Assembly (NCBI RefSeq): GCF_003855155.1
Contig: NZ_CP034073.1
Coordinates: forward strand, 620,001 to 684,000
Direction: 5' to 3'
Length of the DNA: 64,000 nucleotides
Origin: Shewanella psychromarinicola
Lineage (GTDB): Bacteria; Pseudomonadota; Gammaproteobacteria; Enterobacterales; Shewanellaceae
A model generated the notes under the pieces. That model saw nothing but the letters and a program-made list of their open reading frames with translations. It was not told the origin of the DNA and ran no database searches. Both the position numbers and the translations under genes were made by a program. Shown piece after piece: positions 9,441 to 18,432 of this stretch; positions within the stretch are counted from its first letter, which is position 1, and each line of letters starts with the position of its first letter.

Positions 9441-10370
9441 ATGTTCATTGCGTTAACCATTATCGGCGGTTTTATCATTTTAACCTTTGGTGCAGAAGCT
9501 CTTGTGCGCGGAGCCAGTGCTGTAGCGCTTCGTTTAGGCATTGCACCACTGATTATTGGCTTAACTATTGTAGCATTTGGTACTAGCGCCCCTGAATTGG
9601 CGGTAAGTGTAAAATCGGCATTAGCAGGTAACCCGGGGATTGCTTTAGGTAATGTGGTGGGGTCCAATATTGTCAATATCGGCTTAATTTTAGCTATTAC
9701 CGCCCTTATTCGCCCTATTACAGTGCAATCTCAAATGGTTAAGCGCGACATCCCTATCATGATTTGCGCATCGGTATTAATGTGGTTTTTACTGCTTGAT
9801 GGTGAAGTGAGCTTTATCGACGGTGCCATTTTATTCAGTGCACTTGTTAGCTATTTAGTGTTTAGTTATGTCAGCGCCAAAAATAATCCCGAAGATCTTG
9901 ATCTTGATGCCAGCCCTCAACACCCAGGGTTATCAATAGCATTAATTATTATGGGTATCGCTATGCTGGTCGGTGGTGGCATATTATTTGTTAATGGTGC
10001 TGTGGATTTAGCCAAGCAATTTGGCATTAGCGAAGTCATCATCGGCTTAACTATTGTGGCGATTGGCACCAGCATGCCAGAACTTGTCACCTCGGTGATG
10101 GCTGCACTGAAAGGTCAAAGTGACATTGCCATCGGTAATGTGGTTGGATCAAACATTTTCAATGTGCTCGGTATTTTAGGCGCGACTGCGTTAATCCACC
10201 CTGTCTCCGCTGCCGGATTTAACCGAATCGATTTTATCGCCATGCTGATCTTTGCTTTCATGGTATTACCGTTTGCTTGGAGCGGCTTACGTATTGGTCG
10301 CCGTGAAGGTGTAGTGCTTCTAGCGGGTTACTTAGGTTACACCAGTTACTTAGTCATGCAGGTTGGGTAA
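9441..10370 (+). CDS. Calcium/sodium antiporter, CaCA family (YrbG-like)
   Basis: A 309-residue inner-membrane cation antiporter with about ten hydrophobic segments. The two inverted-topology alpha repeats of the family are clear: [18 protein letters not shown] with [12 protein letters not shown] in the first half, and [18 protein letters not shown] with [13 protein letters not shown] in the second. Each repeat keeps the ion-coordinating Glu in the PEL motif. A polar loop near residues 150-170 separates the halves. The family exchanges Ca2+ for Na+ or H+. The gene is flanked by non-related genes and looks monocistronic. Confidence 0.93.
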   Translation: MFIALTIIGGFIILTFGAEALVRGASAVALRLGIAPLIIGLTIVAFGTSAPELAVSVKSALAGNPGIALGNVVGSNIVNIGLILAITALIRPITVQSQMVKRDIPIMICASVLMWFLLLDGEVSFIDGAILFSALVSYLVFSYVSAKNNPEDLDLDASPQHPGLSIALIIMGIAMLVGGGILFVNGAVDLAKQFGISEVIIGLTIVAIGTSMPELVTSVMAALKGQSDIAIGNVVGSNIFNVLGILGATALIHPVSAAGFNRIDFIAMLIFAFMVLPFAWSGLRIGRREGVVLLAGYLGYTSYLVMQVG

Positions 10371-10607
10371 TTTTACGAAACTATTTGTCAGAAGCGATTA
10401 ATAAACTCAATGCTAGCAACCGAATTGACGCCGCCAGAATCGCCAAACAAAAGGGTTGGTTATAATTAGCGGCTTAATATTGCCTTGTATTGAAAGTCTG
10501 CTAAGATACCTTAAACATATGTATATAATTACAGTGATTCGAAATTGACAGCTTGAAATTACAATGCTTTTTTAAATCTTTAATCACCAACTTGGGGTGC
10601 GCACAAT

Positions 10608-12683
10608 TTGCTACGACTGGATCTTGTTCCGATCACCGACCTTAAAGGTGTTGCTAAAAAGGTCGCGGAAAAACTGGCTAAGTTAGGTATTAAAACAGTA
10701 CAAGATGTACTGTTTCACTTACCGCTGCGTTATGAAGACCGTACGCAAATCTATCCCATTGCCGCGTTGCCTCCTGGCAGTTATGGCACCATAGAAGCCG
10801 AAATTCAGTCGACTCAAATAATGCAAGGTCGGCGACGTATGCTAATGTGTAATGTTCGCGATCACAGCGGAATGATGAGCCTGCGTTTTTTTAATTTTTC
10901 AATGGCACAACGTAACGCCATGGAAAATGGATCCACCATTCGGGCTTACGGTGAAATACGTCGAGGCAATCATCACAAAGAAATTGTTCACCCCGAATAT
11001 CAAATTATCCATCCTGGTGGATCAGTCACATTAAGCGACACACTAACGCCTATATACCCGACAACAGAAGGGGTAAAACAAGCCAGTTGGATAAAACTGA
11101 CCGAGCAAGCCTTAACCATGTTAGATGATGGTGGATTGCCAGAATTATTACCCAATGGCCTGCAGCCAAACAATATTAGTCTTCGCGATGCGCTGCATAT
11201 TTTACATCGTCCCCACAGCTCGGTGTCACCATTTGAATTAGAACAAGGTCAACATCCGGCACAGCAAAGGTTAATACAAGAAGAACTGCTCGCTCATAAC
11301 CTCAGTATGTTGCAACTACGCCAACGTAGTAACCAAGATGCCGCAGTGCCTATGCCTGCAACCGGCCAATTATCAAGCCCTTTTTTAGCCCAGTTGCCCT
11401 TTAAGCCAACGGGGGCACAACAGCGCGTAGTGGCCGAAATTCGCCAAGATATTCAGCATCCAACGCCAATGATGCGTTTAGTTCAAGGTGACGTTGGCTC
11501 AGGAAAAACCCTGGTGGCGGCGCTTGCAGCATTGCAGGCTATTGAAAACGGATACCAAGTAGCCATGATGGCGCCGACCGAGTTACTCGCTGAACAACAT
11601 GCCAGCAATTTTGCCGCATGGTTTGAACCTCTGGGAGTGAAAATAGGTTGGTTAGCAGGCAAACTCAAAGGTAAAGCTAGAGTCCAATCCCTTGAAAACA
11701 TTGCCTCTGGTGCAGCCCAAATGGTGATCGGTACTCATGCGATATTTCAACAAGCGGTGGTATTTAACAAACTGGCGCTGATTATTATTGACGAGCAACA
11801 TCGTTTTGGCGTTCATCAACGCTTAGGTTTACGAGAAAAAGGCGTCAGCCAAGGCTTTCACCCGCACCAGTTAATTATGACGGCCACGCCAATTCCGCGC
11901 ACCTTAGCCATGACAGCCTATGCAGATCTTGATACCTCGATTATTGATGAACTTCCCCCAGGGCGCACACCCGTGACGACCGTTGCCGTTGCTGATAGCC
12001 GCCGCGAACACGTTATTGAGCGAGTCAAACAAGCAGCATTACATGATAATCGCCAAACTTATTGGGTATGTACCTTAATTGAAGAATCTGAAGTGCTTGA
12101 ATGCCAAGCTGCTGAAGACACTGCAGCGGAACTCACCATAGCATTACCTGAACTCAAAATAGGCTTGATCCATGGCCGAATGAAAAGCGCTGACAAACAG
12201 GCCATTATGGCGCAATTTAAAGCGGGTGATGTAAACTTATTAGTCGCCACTACCGTCATAGAAGTGGGTGTTGACGTACCCAATGCCAGTTTAATGATCA
12301 TCGAAAATCCTGAACGATTAGGCCTAGCGCAGTTACACCAATTAAGAGGTCGAGTCGGCCGAGGCGCGGTAGCCAGTCATTGCGTGTTACTCTATAAAGC
12401 GCCATTGTCGCAAACGGCCACCAAACGCTTAGGTGTTCTGCGAAACAGTAACGACGGCTTCATCATCGCCCAAAAAGATCTCGAAATTAGAGGGCCTGGT
12501 GAAGTGCTCGGGACAAAACAAACAGGTTTAGCCGATCTCAAAATCGCAGATTTACTTCGCGATCAACACTTAATTGAACCTACTCAAAAATTAGCCGTAC
12601 ACGTTAACCAGCAAGTGCCACAAAACGTAGACGCTATCATTCAACGCTGGATAGGTGATAGACAACAATATGTCCAAGCATAA
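10608..12683 (+). CDS. recG: ATP-dependent DNA helicase RecG
   Basis: A 691-residue RecG, the branch-migrating helicase that regresses stalled forks and processes Holliday junctions and R-loops. The N-terminal wedge/OB domain includes VLFHLPLRYEDRT. The helicase core shows Walker A GDVGSGKTLVA, the DEQH box (IIIDEQHRFGV), motif III TATPIPRTLAM, and the motif V/VI region TTVIEVGVDVPNA then LHQLRGRVGRG. The GPGEVLGTKQTG segment near the C-terminus is RecG-specific. Translation starts at a TTG with a weak upstream ribosome-binding site (cttggggtgcg), so the exact start is less certain than the identity. Confidence 0.96.
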   Translation: MLRLDLVPITDLKGVAKKVAEKLAKLGIKTVQDVLFHLPLRYEDRTQIYPIAALPPGSYGTIEAEIQSTQIMQGRRRMLMCNVRDHSGMMSLRFFNFSMAQRNAMENGSTIRAYGEIRRGNHHKEIVHPEYQIIHPGGSVTLSDTLTPIYPTTEGVKQASWIKLTEQALTMLDDGGLPELLPNGLQPNNISLRDALHILHRPHSSVSPFELEQGQHPAQQRLIQEELLAHNLSMLQLRQRSNQDAAVPMPATGQLSSPFLAQLPFKPTGAQQRVVAEIRQDIQHPTPMMRLVQGDVGSGKTLVAALAALQAIENGYQVAMMAPTELLAEQHASNFAAWFEPLGVKIGWLAGKLKGKARVQSLENIASGAAQMVIGTHAIFQQAVVFNKLALIIIDEQHRFGVHQRLGLREKGVSQGFHPHQLIMTATPIPRTLAMTAYADLDTSIIDELPPGRTPVTTVAVADSRREHVIERVKQAALHDNRQTYWVCTLIEESEVLECQAAEDTAAELTIALPELKIGLIHGRMKSADKQAIMAQFKAGDVNLLVATTVIEVGVDVPNASLMIIENPERLGLAQLHQLRGRVGRGAVASHCVLLYKAPLSQTATKRLGVLRNSNDGFIIAQKDLEIRGPGEVLGTKQTGLADLKIADLLRDQHLIEPTQKLAVHVNQQVPQNVDAIIQRWIGDRQQYVQA

Positions 12684-12826
12684 TACAATACTAATCGTAA
12701 TATATTGTTCATTATCATCAGTTATCACTAGACAAGTCAGCCGAATATTGCAAAATGGTACTATGCACAATTTTTCGACTCCACCTAGATATTTGTACCG
12801 ATTAGCAATCACACCAAGGAATTGAA

Positions 12827-13702
12827 ATGCAAGTTAATGAAGAAGACCGAATTACCCCTCCAGGTTCTGAAAAGCCAGGGTCTAACAAGATGTTAATCGC
12901 TATCGCGGTGATTGCATTGTTAGGCGCAAGCAGTTATTTCTATTTTACCAGTGATGACACTGATGAATTTGAACCCGTTGTTATCACCCCAGTTGAACTG
13001 CCAGAATCAGTTCCTGAGACGCCAATAGAGCAAACGCCTATTGAAGAACCAGAAAGCATTGCCACAACAGATGATGTAGTGCCCACTGGAGAATCCGCTG
13101 CCGCAACGATAGAGCCACTCCCCACCTTAGATGAGTCTGATGATTTTGTAGAAGCAAAAACATTAGCCATTGCTAACGGCATGAAAATTGCGCCAATGAT
13201 CTTGAAAAAAGACATTGCCCGCCAATTTGTGGTATTTGTCGATAACTTAGCCCAAGGCAATATGGTGCGTAAAGCGAGCCCGTTAAAAGGCCCCGATACA
13301 AAATTTACCGTGAGCGAAATAACCAACAAAATCTATCTTAATCCAGACAGTTATCATAGATATGATTTATACGCTAATTTTATAGAGGAGCTGAGTGATA
13401 AAGATTTAATCAGTACTTACAATGAGTTAAAGCCATTATTTGCCGAAGCTTTTACTGAACTAGGTTACAGTAACATTGACTTTGATACGCGAATGCAGCA
13501 GGTTTTCAGCATGGTTGCTGATACGCCCATTATTGAAGATCCTATTGAATTATCATCGATCAGTGTTAACTATAAATATGTCGATCCCAATCTTGAGGCA
13601 TTACCCAATGCACAAAAACTGTTGATCCGCATGGGGCCAGAAAACGCTCGTAAAATCAAAGCAGCAGTCAAGAAACTACAACAAAGCTTTCCGAGCCAAT
13701 AA
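12827..13702 (+). CDS. DUF3014 domain-containing membrane-anchored protein
   Basis: A 291-residue protein. Residues about 22-41 form one transmembrane helix after a short polar N-terminus, so the bulk should be periplasmic. Residues about 50-105 are Pro/Glu/Thr-rich and probably a flexible stalk. Residues about 115-290 form a conserved domain (KDIARQFVVFVDNLAQG, YHRYDLYANFIEEL, KLLIRMGPENA) that I recognise as DUF3014. No catalytic motif is evident and the function is unknown. The ATG is preceded by AAGGAAT. It forms a single-gene unit ending at the terminator at 13751. Confidence 0.75.
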   Translation: MQVNEEDRITPPGSEKPGSNKMLIAIAVIALLGASSYFYFTSDDTDEFEPVVITPVELPESVPETPIEQTPIEEPESIATTDDVVPTGESAAATIEPLPTLDESDDFVEAKTLAIANGMKIAPMILKKDIARQFVVFVDNLAQGNMVRKASPLKGPDTKFTVSEITNKIYLNPDSYHRYDLYANFIEELSDKDLISTYNELKPLFAEAFTELGYSNIDFDTRMQQVFSMVADTPIIEDPIELSSISVNYKYVDPNLEALPNAQKLLIRMGPENARKIKAAVKKLQQSFPSQ

Positions 13703-13750
13703 GCTATTACATCAAGCGGTAAAGCTATTTTATTAGGCTATAAGCAATCA

Positions 13751-13777
13751 GCGCGACGTTTACCGTCGCGCTTTTTT
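13751..13777 (+). terminator. Rho-independent terminator after the DUF3014 gene
   Basis: Stem GCGCGACG / CGTCGCGC with a five-base loop, followed by TTTTTT. It separates the DUF3014 gene from the aryl-polyene cluster. Confidence 0.9.
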
Positions 13778-13951
13778 ATTGCACAATCACTTTGTTCAAT
13801 AAACCCTCTGCTATTAGCCTTTTTCGTCCACACGACTTCTTATCTACATTCACTTCAGTGTACAATCGGCAAGGTTAACGAATATTCATTATTGGCATGA
13901 TTATTATTAACAATTAGATAAGGATAGCTAGGCAGTTATAGAGGGAATGTA

Positions 13952-14749
13952 GTGCAATTAGTATTTGATCTTCTATCATGGGGTGCATGGTCTGCGGACT
14001 TTCAGACAACAGAACGTTGGCAGCAATGGCAACAGCCTAATGGCGACTTGTCGCCAAAATCTGACTCACCAGCATTAGCACACATTCCTGCCATGCAACG
14101 TCGGCGCTTTAGTCGCTTAACCAAAATGATGCTAACCGCGGCATACCAATGCCAACCCGATATGCATTGCCGTAGTATTTTTGCATCTCGTCATGGTGAA
14201 CTTACCAGAACCTTAGGCTTACTTAAGGATATTGCCCAGCAGCAAGCTTTATCACCAATGGCTTTTAGTCAATCAGTGCACAATACTGCCAGTGGTATTT
14301 TTGGTATTGTGAATGATAATACTACGACGTCTACATCCATTGCTGCGGGTGAGCAAACCCTCACACAAGCACTCATTGAAGCCTACGCTCAATTAGCACA
14401 ATCCCCATCGCCAGTATTGGTTGTCTTTGGTGACGATCCGGTTCCACCGGTATACAGTGAATTTATTCACGAGGTCGAACTTCCTCTGGCATTCGGTTTG
14501 TACCTTGCACCACTCAATAACATCGCCCACCGAGCTGAAAAGCAGGCTATAGCACCCGAATTACATCAAACAATGCCTCAACGGACGACTCTACGCCTGT
14601 CTGATCATCCACTCGGATTAGGCCCTCTTGACAACCAAAAACACCAAGACAACATCAGCTTGAGCGAGTTAATCCATCATATTGCCAGTGCAAAGAATAT
14701 CCAGGGTAAACTGTGCCATTGGTATTGGTCACTTGAACATCATGACTAA
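13952..14749 (+). CDS. apeC: Aryl-polyene cluster: ketosynthase-like chain-length factor (ApeC type)
   Basis: A 265-residue protein resembling the N-terminal half of a beta-ketoacyl synthase. The strand that carries the nucleophilic cysteine in true ketosynthases reads SVHNTASGIF here, without the Cys, and the two histidines of the C-terminal half are absent. This fits the small chain-length-factor partner that pairs with the full-length KS ApeO in aryl-polyene synthases. It is the first gene of the cluster and starts at GTG after AGAGGGA. The next gene overlaps it by 8 bp. The symbol is assigned from family and from the conserved gene order. Confidence 0.72.
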   Translation: MQLVFDLLSWGAWSADFQTTERWQQWQQPNGDLSPKSDSPALAHIPAMQRRRFSRLTKMMLTAAYQCQPDMHCRSIFASRHGELTRTLGLLKDIAQQQALSPMAFSQSVHNTASGIFGIVNDNTTTSTSIAAGEQTLTQALIEAYAQLAQSPSPVLVVFGDDPVPPVYSEFIHEVELPLAFGLYLAPLNNIAHRAEKQAIAPELHQTMPQRTTLRLSDHPLGLGPLDNQKHQDNISLSELIHHIASAKNIQGKLCHWYWSLEHHD

Positions 14750-15596
14750 TCAACCACACAAACCACAACATGCTGATGCTATTGAGCAAAAAAAATCCGC
14801 CGCGCCGAAACTGCGCGGATGTCGTTATGTACCTCGCTGGATTGGCGGTGTGCTTTGTTATATTGCTTTTGGTTTAGGTGGACTGCTCTGCTCATTAACT
14901 ATTTTACCCATATTACAACTTTGGCCCACTAAGCCAGAGCTGCGGGTTGCACGGGTACAAAGATTAGTCAGCGGGATGTTTAGAGCATTGGTCGCCATGC
15001 TCAGTTTTGCTGGGGTGATTACAGTTAACACTAAGAATATCGAAACACTACAGCAAGCAAAGGGGCAGATTGTCATCGCCAATCACCCAACATTAGTGGA
15101 TGTGGTAGTATTAATTAGTCTTATGCCGAATGCGGGTTGTATTGTAAAACAAGGCTTATGGCGTAATCCATTTATTCGCGGCGTACTCGCCAGTGCCGGT
15201 TATATTCCAAATCGTGGCGCTGATTGGCTACTAGATGACTGCTTACAAGTGTTGCAAACCGATACCAATTTAATTATTTTCCCTGAAGGTACGCGAACAT
15301 TAACCGGTAATATCGTTAATCCTTTTGCTCGCGGGGCCGCCAATATTGCGCTACGCACCCAAACAGATATTTTACCTGTGGTATTACGTACTGATGTTGC
15401 AGGGTTGACCAAGCAACAAGCTTGGTACCAAATTCCACGGCAAACCATCAATATGTCAGTAGAAATAGGCACAAGCATGTCATACCTGCTGTATGATGTT
15501 AAACAAGGTAATGAAGCCAAAATGGCTCGACAGCTGACGCGCGACTTGCAGCAGTTTTACCTTGATACACTTAAACAGCCTATCAAGTCACATTGA
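14742..15596 (+). CDS. apeD: Aryl-polyene cluster: lysophospholipid/glycerol-phosphate acyltransferase (ApeD type)
   Basis: A 284-residue PlsC-family (LPLAT) acyltransferase. Motif I, the catalytic NHPTLVDVV (HX4D), follows a hydrophobic membrane segment; motif III appears as IIFPEGTRT. I chose the ATG at 14742, which overlaps the end of the preceding gene, rather than a longer frame inside that gene. In characterised aryl-polyene systems such acyltransferases attach the polyene acyl chain to a lipid carrier. Membrane location is inferred from the hydrophobic stretch around residues 35-65. Confidence 0.78.
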   Translation: MTNQPHKPQHADAIEQKKSAAPKLRGCRYVPRWIGGVLCYIAFGLGGLLCSLTILPILQLWPTKPELRVARVQRLVSGMFRALVAMLSFAGVITVNTKNIETLQQAKGQIVIANHPTLVDVVVLISLMPNAGCIVKQGLWRNPFIRGVLASAGYIPNRGADWLLDDCLQVLQTDTNLIIFPEGTRTLTGNIVNPFARGAANIALRTQTDILPVVLRTDVAGLTKQQAWYQIPRQTINMSVEIGTSMSYLLYDVKQGNEAKMARQLTRDLQQFYLDTLKQPIKSH

Positions 15597-15624
15597 TAGC
15601 CATACTTATAAGAAAAACAAAAAA

Positions 15625-15879
15625 ATGAACTTACACAATCAAATAAAACAACTGATCATCGATTGCTTAGATCTAGAAGATGTCACTGTCGATGATATCG
15701 AAACCGATGCAGCCTTATTTGGTGACGGTCTAGGCTTAGACTCGATCGATGCACTCGAATTAGGCTTGGCCATTAAGAAAGAATTTGATATCAAAATTGA
15801 AGCAAATTCTGATGCGACTACTGCACACTTTTTCAGTGTTGCTAGCTTAGCTAGCTTTATTGAATCTCAACGTGTTTAG
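15625..15879 (+). CDS. apeE: Aryl-polyene cluster: acyl carrier protein 1 (ApeE type)
   Basis: An 84-residue acyl carrier protein. The phosphopantetheine attachment serine is in GLDSIDALEL near residue 40. I chose the ATG at 15625, since the first possible start 63 bp upstream lies inside the preceding gene. The ribosome-binding site is weak. The helix II signature (Asp-Ser-Ile-Asp) is standard, so the ACP should be active. It is followed at once by a second ACP; paired ACPs are typical of aryl-polyene clusters. Confidence 0.85.
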   Translation: MNLHNQIKQLIIDCLDLEDVTVDDIETDAALFGDGLGLDSIDALELGLAIKKEFDIKIEANSDATTAHFFSVASLASFIESQRV

Positions 15880-15887
15880 GAGCCTGC

Positions 15888-16136
15888 ATGCAAAATCGTG
15901 AACAAATTCTCGAAATGCTTAGCGCCATTTTAGTTGAAGATTTTGAAATAGATGCGGCCGATATCACTCTAGAAGCTTCTTTGTATAAAGACCTTGATTT
16001 AGATAGTATTGATGCGGTTGATTTGGTGATTAAATTGCAACAGCGTACCGGTAGAAAAATTCAACCTGAGGCATTTAAAACCGTTCGCACAGTCGATGAT
16101 GTCGTGAACGCCATTGAAGGATTAATTAAAAGCTAA
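15888..16136 (+). CDS. apeF: Aryl-polyene cluster: acyl carrier protein 2 (ApeF type)
   Basis: An 82-residue acyl carrier protein with the attachment serine in LDLDSIDAVDL near residue 41, preceded by a good ribosome-binding site (TAGGAG). It differs from the first ACP over most of its length, so the two are likely specialised (for example starter loading against chain elongation) rather than recent duplicates. Its stop codon overlaps the start of the next gene by one base. Confidence 0.87.
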   Translation: MQNREQILEMLSAILVEDFEIDAADITLEASLYKDLDLDSIDAVDLVIKLQQRTGRKIQPEAFKTVRTVDDVVNAIEGLIKS

Positions 16137-16687
16137 TGCGGTTAATCCTGCAGATTATTACTACTTTGGTCATTATTGCTTATCCTTTAGCAGTGTACTT
16201 TGGATTGCAGTATTTACCACCGGGCACCATTGCTTTGCTGCTTTGTTTGTTATTATTGATGCGGTTTATGGTCACTAAGCAACAAGTAAAATCCATGACA
16301 CTGCCAATACTGATTGGCATCGGATTAACCGCAGCCAGTTTTATTGCTCAGCGTAACGACTGGTTACTATACTATCCGGTGGTGATAAACCTGAGTATGT
16401 TAGGATTATTTGGTTACTCACTGATTAATGGCCCAAGTATGATTGAGCGCTTAGCACGCTTAAAAGAGCCTGATTTACCAGACTCTGCTATTCCTTACTT
16501 ACAAACCATTACCAAACTTTGGTGTGGGTTATTTATTGTTAATGGTGCAGTGGCGACCTATACCGCCATAGCAACAAGCATTGAAATATGGACACTTTAC
16601 AACGGACTGATCGCCTATCTGTTTATGGGTATGCTACTCAGTGGTGAATGGATTTATCGTCGTTTTTGGTTGAAAAAACATGAATAA
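16136..16687 (+). CDS. apeG: Aryl-polyene cluster: integral membrane protein (ApeG/COG4648 type)
   Basis: A 183-residue polytopic inner-membrane protein with about five hydrophobic helices. Few polar motifs are visible, apart from NGPSMIERLARLKEPDLPD between helices, a segment I associate with the COG4648 family found in aryl-polyene loci. The molecular function is unknown; placement between the ACPs and the ligase suggests a role in assembly or membrane organisation of the synthase. It overlaps both neighbours (1 bp and 8 bp), indicating translational coupling. Confidence 0.65.
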   Translation: MRLILQIITTLVIIAYPLAVYFGLQYLPPGTIALLLCLLLLMRFMVTKQQVKSMTLPILIGIGLTAASFIAQRNDWLLYYPVVINLSMLGLFGYSLINGPSMIERLARLKEPDLPDSAIPYLQTITKLWCGLFIVNGAVATYTAIATSIEIWTLYNGLIAYLFMGMLLSGEWIYRRFWLKKHE

Positions 16688-18047
16688 GCTTTTACTCAAT
16701 TGGTTATCCACAGGGCCTGCCTCACAGCAGCTGATAAGCTTTGACCATCATGACATCATGACGGGATCATTGTTTTGTGCGCACGTTGCCCACCTCCATG
16801 CTCAACTGACCCAAAGTGCTGCTAAGCGTTGGTTGCTTGCAGCCAAGCACAGCGACTTATTTGCCGCAGGCTTATGCGCGGCCTTGTTAGCCGGTAAACA
16901 AGTAATATTACCCGCCAACACCCAAAGTGGTACCTTGAGTCAACTCAACCATGAATTTGATGCCATTATTGCCGACACGCCCTTATGTGAAGTGGGTGAG
17001 TATATTGCGCTCAAAAAAGAATTAAGTTTACCCGCAGCGAAATGGCCTAAATCAGAATCATTAGGTGAATTAATCTTATTCACCTCTGGTAGTAGCGGTC
17101 AGCCCAAAGCCGTCAAAAAAACGCTGCAGCAACTCGATGCCGAAGTCAGTATTCTTGAACAAACCTTTGCCGAACATTTACCTCATTGCTCGGTGGTATC
17201 GACGGTTTCGCATCAACACATCTACGGTTTATTATTTAAAGTTCTGTGGCCTTTGGCCGCGAGCCGAGCTTTCTTAAGTGAACAAATCGACTTTCCAGAA
17301 ACCCTTAGCTACTACCTGGCCATCATGCCAAATTTGTGTTTGATCAGTAGCCCTGCTCAATTGACTCGCTTACCTGATGCGCTTGATAACCAAAAGCAAC
17401 AACGTATTCCAAGCTTAATTTTCAGTTCTGGTGGACCATTAAATTTTGATGCTGCCCAAGCGGTTAAGCAATGTTTTTATCAATTGCCCATCGAAATATT
17501 TGGCAGTACTGAGACCGGCGGTATAGCCTATCGACGCCAGCAGCAACCACTGCAACCATGGCAAGCCTTTACCCAAGTCAACATTGATATAGATCCCCAA
17601 GACGGGGCTTTGATGTTGCAGTCAGTTTATTTAGACAATCAGGCCCAGTGGCTGAGGTGCGATGATAAAATTGAACTGTTAACTGATGGCCAGTTCCGTT
17701 TATTACATCGCCTTGATCGCATTGTGAAAATTGAAGAAAAACGTTTGTCATTAGCCCAAGTGGAGCATTTACTGCAAACCCATCCTTTTGTTCGCGAAGC
17801 GGCCGTCACGGTATTAGAACAACCGCGTACCATGTTAGGTGCGGCAATATGCTTAAGCGAATTAGGCCTAAAAACACTCGAAGCGGAAGGGAAATTAGCG
17901 CTCAATAATGCGTTGAAAAACCACTTACTAAGCCAGTTTGAGCGCATCACCTTACCAAGACGCTGGCGTTATCCTGCACACTTGCCACTCAACAGCCAAG
18001 GCAAGCGTACTCAAGCAGAAATTATAGCCTTATTTAGTCATGATTAA
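16680..18047 (+). CDS. apeH: Aryl-polyene cluster: acyl-AMP ligase for starter loading (ApeH type)
   Basis: A 455-residue ANL-superfamily ligase, shorter than CoA synthetases. The ATP-binding loop is LFTSGSSGQPKAVKKT near residue 140, followed by IFGSTETGGIAYR (A5) near 285 and RLDRIVKIEEKRLSL (hinge/A8) near 345. In known aryl-polyene systems this ligase activates an aryl acid starter and loads it on one of the ACPs. The substrate here is inferred from context: an aromatic acid, possibly made by the ammonia-lyase four genes downstream if deamination supplies the starter. Confidence 0.75.
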   Translation: MNKLLLNWLSTGPASQQLISFDHHDIMTGSLFCAHVAHLHAQLTQSAAKRWLLAAKHSDLFAAGLCAALLAGKQVILPANTQSGTLSQLNHEFDAIIADTPLCEVGEYIALKKELSLPAAKWPKSESLGELILFTSGSSGQPKAVKKTLQQLDAEVSILEQTFAEHLPHCSVVSTVSHQHIYGLLFKVLWPLAASRAFLSEQIDFPETLSYYLAIMPNLCLISSPAQLTRLPDALDNQKQQRIPSLIFSSGGPLNFDAAQAVKQCFYQLPIEIFGSTETGGIAYRRQQQPLQPWQAFTQVNIDIDPQDGALMLQSVYLDNQAQWLRCDDKIELLTDGQFRLLHRLDRIVKIEEKRLSLAQVEHLLQTHPFVREAAVTVLEQPRTMLGAAICLSELGLKTLEAEGKLALNNALKNHLLSQFERITLPRRWRYPAHLPLNSQGKRTQAEIIALFSHD

Positions 18048-18432
18048 GTCAGAATTACCCCATATTGTTAGCCATAAAGGCGGTAACAATCTCTATCAAT
18101 GGCGTTTATTTGTTAGCGCAGATTTAGCCTTTTTTAATGGTCATTTTCCTCAGCAAGCCGTATTGCCTGGGGTTACCCAATTGGATTGGGCGGTCAAACT
18201 TGGCTGTGAGGCATTTGGTTATTCAGCCACTATTGCCACATTAGAAGTGCTTAAGTTTCAACAACTCATATTACCCGACACCTATGTTGATTTGGTGATT
18301 GAACATCAAGTCCAAAAAGCAAAACTGATTTTCAGTTATCGCGATCAAGATAAACGTTTCTCTTCTGGGCGCATTGTGGTCAAACCCGCGTTGGTAACTG
18401 CTGCGCCGACTGCCATTGAGAGTAACCCATGA
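18040..18432 (+). CDS. apeI: Aryl-polyene cluster: hotdog-fold beta-hydroxyacyl-ACP dehydratase (ApeI type)
   Basis: A 130-residue single hotdog domain of the FabA/FabZ-like class. The characteristic NGHFPQQAVLPGVTQLDW segment contains the catalytic histidine. This should remove water from beta-hydroxyacyl-ACP intermediates to give the conjugated double bonds of the polyene. It overlaps the ligase gene by 8 bp and the next gene by 4 bp. A second hotdog protein lies at the other end of the cluster, as expected for this pathway. Confidence 0.82.
   Translation: MIKSELPHIVSHKGGNNLYQWRLFVSADLAFFNGHFPQQAVLPGVTQLDWAVKLGCEAFGYSATIATLEVLKFQQLILPDTYVDLVIEHQVQKAKLIFSYRDQDKRFSSGRIVVKPALVTAAPTAIESNP

Noticed and set aside
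9347..9586. 79-codon plus-strand frame overlapping the terminator and antiporter start
   Set aside because: It starts inside the terminator hairpin and overlaps the antiporter gene in another frame; the composition is Cys/His-rich noise.
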